Assembly (NCBI GenBank): GCA_040226215.1
Contig: JAVKFF010000074.1
Location: 1 to 32,123, forward strand
Source: JAVKFF01 sp040226215
Lineage (GTDB): Bacteria; Pseudomonadota; Alphaproteobacteria; DSM-16000; Inquilinaceae
Length of the DNA: 32,123 nt
Direction: 5' to 3'
Shown here: positions 31,622 through 32,123 of the stretch, piece after piece
Position numbering within the stretch: position 1 is the first letter of the stretch
Layout of the letters: every line of letters begins with the position of its first letter
Position numbers and translations under genes: made by a program
The notes under the pieces: generated by a model
What the model was told of the DNA's origin: nothing
The model's input: only the letters and a program-made list of their open reading frames with translations
Database searches by the model: none

Positions 31622-32123
31622 CCACCGCCTCGAGGACGGCGTCGACGAAGGCCGGATCGCTGACCTCGTCCTGCAGCCACTCGATGACCGCGGGCTGGGT
31701 GAGCGCGGCCAGCTCGGCGCGCGCCTCGGCGTCGTACTCGATCACCGTGACGCCCTCGGCCTGCACGAATTCCAGCGCCTCGGCCTCGCCGGCCCGGCTG
31801 GCCTCGTGGTTGTACTGCACGGCGGCCTCGGCCGCGTCGTCGATCGCCTGCTGCTCCTCGGGCGTCAGGCTCTGGTAGAAGGCGTCGTTGATGATCACCG
31901 GCCCGAAGGAATAGACGTGGCCGTCGAGCATCAGATAGTCCTGCACCTCGTAGAGCCGGACCAGGCGGAAGACGTTGACGGCGTTGTCCTGGCCGTCCAC
32001 CACGCCGGTCTGCAGCGAGGTGTAGAGCTCGTTGAAGGGGATCGGCGTCGCCGAGGCGCCCAGCGCCTCCACCGGGATGGCGAAGACCGGGCCCATCACC
32101 CGCATGCGCAGGCCGGCCCTGTC
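31605..32123 (-). CDS. dctP: TRAP transporter substrate-binding protein (DctP family), C-terminal part
   Basis: The gene runs off the right end; about the last 172 residues are visible. The frame is open to the window edge (GLRMRVMG), so an ATG at 32105 is only internal. The LRMRV segment holds the conserved arginine that binds a carboxylate, and ELYTSLQTGVVDGQDNAV is the family hallmark (LxTGVVDGxxN). SLTPEEQQAIDDAAEAA is typical of the late helices. This is a closer match to standard DctP than the gene at 7995. It belongs to a dctP-dctQ-dctM-SRPBCC operon on the minus strand. Confidence 0.93.
   Translation of the reverse strand, partial: DRAGLRMRVMGPVFAIPVEALGASATPIPFNELYTSLQTGVVDGQDNAVNVFRLVRLYEVQDYLMLDGHVYSFGPVIINDAFYQSLTPEEQQAIDDAAEAAVQYNHEASRAGEAEALEFVQAEGVTVIEYDAEARAELAALTQPAVIEWLQDEVSDPAFVDAVLEAVDAVAD

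Overview
The window is about 32 kb of very GC-rich DNA with tightly packed genes on both strands. It suggests an alphaproteobacterium, probably of the Rhodospirillales type. The grounds are high-GC codon use, two TRAP transporters, an isocitrate dehydrogenase of the ~480-residue form with an extra C-terminal domain that is known mainly from Alphaproteobacteria, and the overall catabolic gene content. No rRNA, tRNA, CRISPR array, integrase or transposase was seen. This taxonomic call is an inference.

Layout. 1-2.5 kb: the 3' end of a SAM methyltransferase, a GC-rich tandem repeat, a small membrane protein, a secreted protein with a molybdopterin-oxidoreductase-like fold, and an Asp/Glu racemase-family gene. 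2.6-7.6 kb: a D-amino-acid oxidase-type flavoenzyme divergent from the racemase, an AlkB-like dioxygenase, a zinc metallopeptidase with an N-terminal zinc ribbon, and a divergent stand-alone MurF-like ligase. 7.6-10.9 kb: a long leader followed by a complete TRAP transporter (dctP-dctQ-dctM). 10.9-15.9 kb: an MFS exporter divergent from arginase, isocitrate dehydrogenase, an alpha/beta hydrolase divergent from an ABM monooxygenase-fold protein. 16-20.3 kb: a CARDB-like secreted protein, a small lipoprotein, an AtzG-like small protein overlapping an amidase, and two overlapping split-barrel (PNPOx-like) genes; the second adds a GAF domain and a probable winged helix. 20.3-22.9 kb (minus strand): a hemerythrin-like protein, an ACT-like small protein and an iron-type alcohol dehydrogenase. 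23.4-29.2 kb: kynureninase followed by an XRE-cupin regulator, divergent from hyuA-hyuB. 29.4-32.1 kb (minus strand): a second TRAP transporter (dctP partial, dctQ, dctM) with an SRPBCC protein at its end.

How the genes may work together. The most notable signal is a nearly identical AT-rich motif, AAACCTTAGCAAAACTTA, upstream of both the first TRAP operon (7701-7730) and the iron-type alcohol dehydrogenase (22911-22933). A related array of TAGCAA repeats lies between kynU and hyuA (25366-25391). The kynU operon carries an XRE-cupin regulator, so I propose that this regulator controls a small dispersed catabolic regulon: TRAP uptake, alcohol dehydrogenase, kynureninase and perhaps hydantoinase. 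This is a hypothesis from sequence only.

The spaces between genes also carry a family of short hairpin elements (GTCATCCCGG...CCGGGATC...GTCTTC) and several 12-15 bp tandem repeats, some of them inside or right next to gene ends.
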